From JAZKIX01 sp040384645 (GTDB lineage: Bacteria; Pseudomonadota; Gammaproteobacteria; Burkholderiales; Burkholderiaceae_D): a DNA stretch of 15,657 nucleotides. The notes under the pieces were generated by a model. It was not told the origin of the DNA. It made no database searches and worked only from the letters and a program-made list of their open reading frames with translations. Made by a program: the position numbers and the translations under genes. Position 1 is the first letter of the stretch. Each line of letters begins with the position of its first letter. The DNA is taken from the NCBI GenBank assembly GCA_040384645.1, contig JAZKIX010000104.1, positions 1 through 15,657 on the forward strand, read 5' to 3'. Positions 14,627 to 15,657 of the stretch are shown piece by piece.

Positions 14627-15094
14627 ATGAATTCGTTGATGAGCGCAGTGCTATCGTACTTAAGCAAAGCGTGTGGCCTTGAGTCGATTAGTGCCTTTCC
14701 CTCAAATCATACTTTTCGCAGCACGCATTGGGACCCGGCCTATTTTGATATTGCTTTCGGTACCAAGCCAGATGCTATTGAGCGTGCACTTTGCACGGCG
14801 ATCGACAATACGCCGCTTATTTTTGCGCATATCAATAATCCAACACCCAGGATGCAACGCGCGCTTTTAGGCCTCGTGAATCAAAGCTTGCGCCGTAATG
14901 ACGGCAAAGCTGGCGACTATATAAAGTTGTTGATCGCGGCTTATTCTAGCCCTGCGACACATGAATTATTACCGGGCTTGCGCGCCGTGATCGCTAACGC
15001 GCAATACGAAGAGGGCGGCGATAGTGTGCAAAGCGTATTGGAATTTTTGGCGAGTACGCAAGCGCCATTTGACGTGATCGAGGCTGCAACCTGA
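14627..15094 (+). CDS. Hypothetical protein, unrecognised
   Basis: I do not recognise this 155-residue protein. It has no signal peptide, no clear membrane segment and no cysteine or metal-binding cluster. It looks like a small, largely helical soluble protein. Notable stretches are DIAFGTKPDAIERALCTAID, NNPTPRMQRALLGLVNQ and LLPGLRAVIANAQYEEGGD. An AGGA seven bases before the ATG supports translation. It follows nagZ by 84 bases in the same direction and could be transcribed with it. The reverse transcriptase gene on the other strand converges on it with a 40-base gap, so the two are not co-transcribed. Its base composition resembles that of nagZ, which gives no sign of recent transfer. Confidence 0.6.
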   Translation: MNSLMSAVLSYLSKACGLESISAFPSNHTFRSTHWDPAYFDIAFGTKPDAIERALCTAIDNTPLIFAHINNPTPRMQRALLGLVNQSLRRNDGKAGDYIKLLIAAYSSPATHELLPGLRAVIANAQYEEGGDSVQSVLEFLASTQAPFDVIEAAT

Positions 15095-15134
15095 CTTTTT
15101 CACATGGCGATGCATCATCCCCAAATTTTATGAT

Positions 15135-15657
15135 TCAAGGCCACGCAATTTGATCCAGTAATGCCCGCAATCGCAAACCCCGCAGCGCATTAATCATTTG
15201 AAAATAAGCCACTTTCCCCTTCAAAAACGCACGAAAATTTTCATGCCCATCGCGGTTTTGTGATTCTGGACCCATGCGTATGCAATTGGTGAGGATCGCT
15301 TTTAAATTGTCGAACTCAGCACGTTTGATATTCGGATGCGCGTTTACGACAATGCCCGTCACTAGTTGTCTGGTAGCGGCACGCATGATCCGGGTTTTCT
15401 TGAAGTTGATGGCAAAGCCTTCTTCAAGTGCAATCGTACCGATCTGTGTTTGTAGCCGACCCAGTGATCGTTCCAACTCCCAATTTCCTGAAAAGGTTAA
15501 ATCATCGGCGTAGCGGCTGTAAGTCGCGCCCAGTGAATTAGCTAGTGCATCCAGTCGCAAATCGAGCCGGTATGCACAAAGATTGGCCAGTGCGGGCGAG
15601 CTAGGTGCCCCCTGCGGCAAATGCGGACTCAGAAATAACTGATGATTTCGATACGGC
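15135..15657 (-). CDS. Reverse transcriptase, retron-like, C-terminal part (runs off window)
   Basis: Only the last 173 codons are visible; the frame is open to the window edge, so the N-terminus lies beyond it. Reverse transcriptase motif 4 is LPQGAPSSP (15620-15594). The catalytic motif 5 is YSRYADDLTFSG with YADD at 15512-15501. Motif 6 is GFAINFKKTRIM, and a VTG triplet (15362-15354) follows in VTGIVVN, a hallmark of the retron thumb region. The end, LKGKVAYFQMINALRGLRLRALLDQIAW, matches the C-termini of bacterial retron-type enzymes. No maturase or HNH domain follows, which argues against a group II intron. A TTG at 15620 is not a real start, since motif 4 begins there. Retron, DRT or other defence RT classes cannot be separated from this fragment. 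Confidence 0.9.
   Translation of the reverse strand, partial: PYRNHQLFLSPHLPQGAPSSPALANLCAYRLDLRLDALANSLGATYSRYADDLTFSGNWELERSLGRLQTQIGTIALEEGFAINFKKTRIMRAATRQLVTGIVVNAHPNIKRAEFDNLKAILTNCIRMGPESQNRDGHENFRAFLKGKVAYFQMINALRGLRLRALLDQIAWP

Noticed and set aside
15095..15134. Possible bidirectional terminator between the converging genes
   Set aside because: Only a short GATGCATC palindrome is present, with no adequate stem or T-run on either strand.
1..15657. CRISPR array, tRNA, rRNA or insertion-sequence ends
   Set aside because: No regularly spaced repeats, cloverleaf-like sequences, rRNA segments or transposase genes with terminal inverted repeats were seen.

Overview
The window looks like a chromosomal segment of a betaproteobacterium, most likely Burkholderiales and probably near Oxalobacteraceae. 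I infer this from gene order and from protein features such as a RpoE ending in DKRW, a RecO with a long N-terminal tail and a DUF4845 gene between lepB and rnc. No database search was possible. Base composition is moderate. The stretch from about 1.5 to 4.7 kb looks more AT-rich than the recO-pdxJ-nagZ end.

Layout. (1) Bases 3-1519 hold the end of a fatty-acid synthesis cluster: acpP and fabF. (2) Bases 1586-2092 hold a small two-helix membrane protein that resembles YgfX. (3) Bases 2128-6097 hold the envelope-stress operon rpoE-rseA-rseB-degP (algU-mucA-mucB-mucD). A sigmaE-type promoter precedes it and a strong hairpin terminator closes it. (4) Bases 6172-6432 hold a small glutaredoxin-like gene between two terminator-like hairpins. 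(5) Bases 6433-6791 are a 359-base non-coding stretch, the only one over 300 bases. It holds three copies of an 8-base motif, a long hairpin and a strong terminator 49 bases before lepA. (6) Bases 6792-12661 hold lepA-lepB-DUF4845-rnc-era-recO, followed by pdxJ and nagZ up to 14542. All are on the plus strand and closely spaced. (7) At the right edge are an unrecognised small gene (14627-15094) and, convergent to it, the C-terminal part of a retron-like reverse transcriptase that runs off the window.

The genes cover housekeeping and envelope functions: fatty-acid elongation, sigmaE control of periplasmic protein quality, translation (LepA), signal-peptide cleavage, RNase III/Era RNA processing and ribosome assembly, recombinational repair (RecO), vitamin B6 synthesis (PdxJ) and peptidoglycan recycling (NagZ). 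The order rpoE-rseA-rseB-degP-lepA-lepB-DUF4845-rnc-era-recO-pdxJ matches the algU-mucAB(C)D-lepA-lepB-PA0769-rnc-era-recO-pdxJ order I know from Pseudomonas aeruginosa. It lacks mucC, and nadB is not next to rpoE. acpS, which often follows pdxJ, is also missing.

The parts that ordinary annotation does not explain are the reverse transcriptase fragment and the structured region upstream of lepA. A 10-base run of N lies inside lepB and looks like an assembly placeholder.
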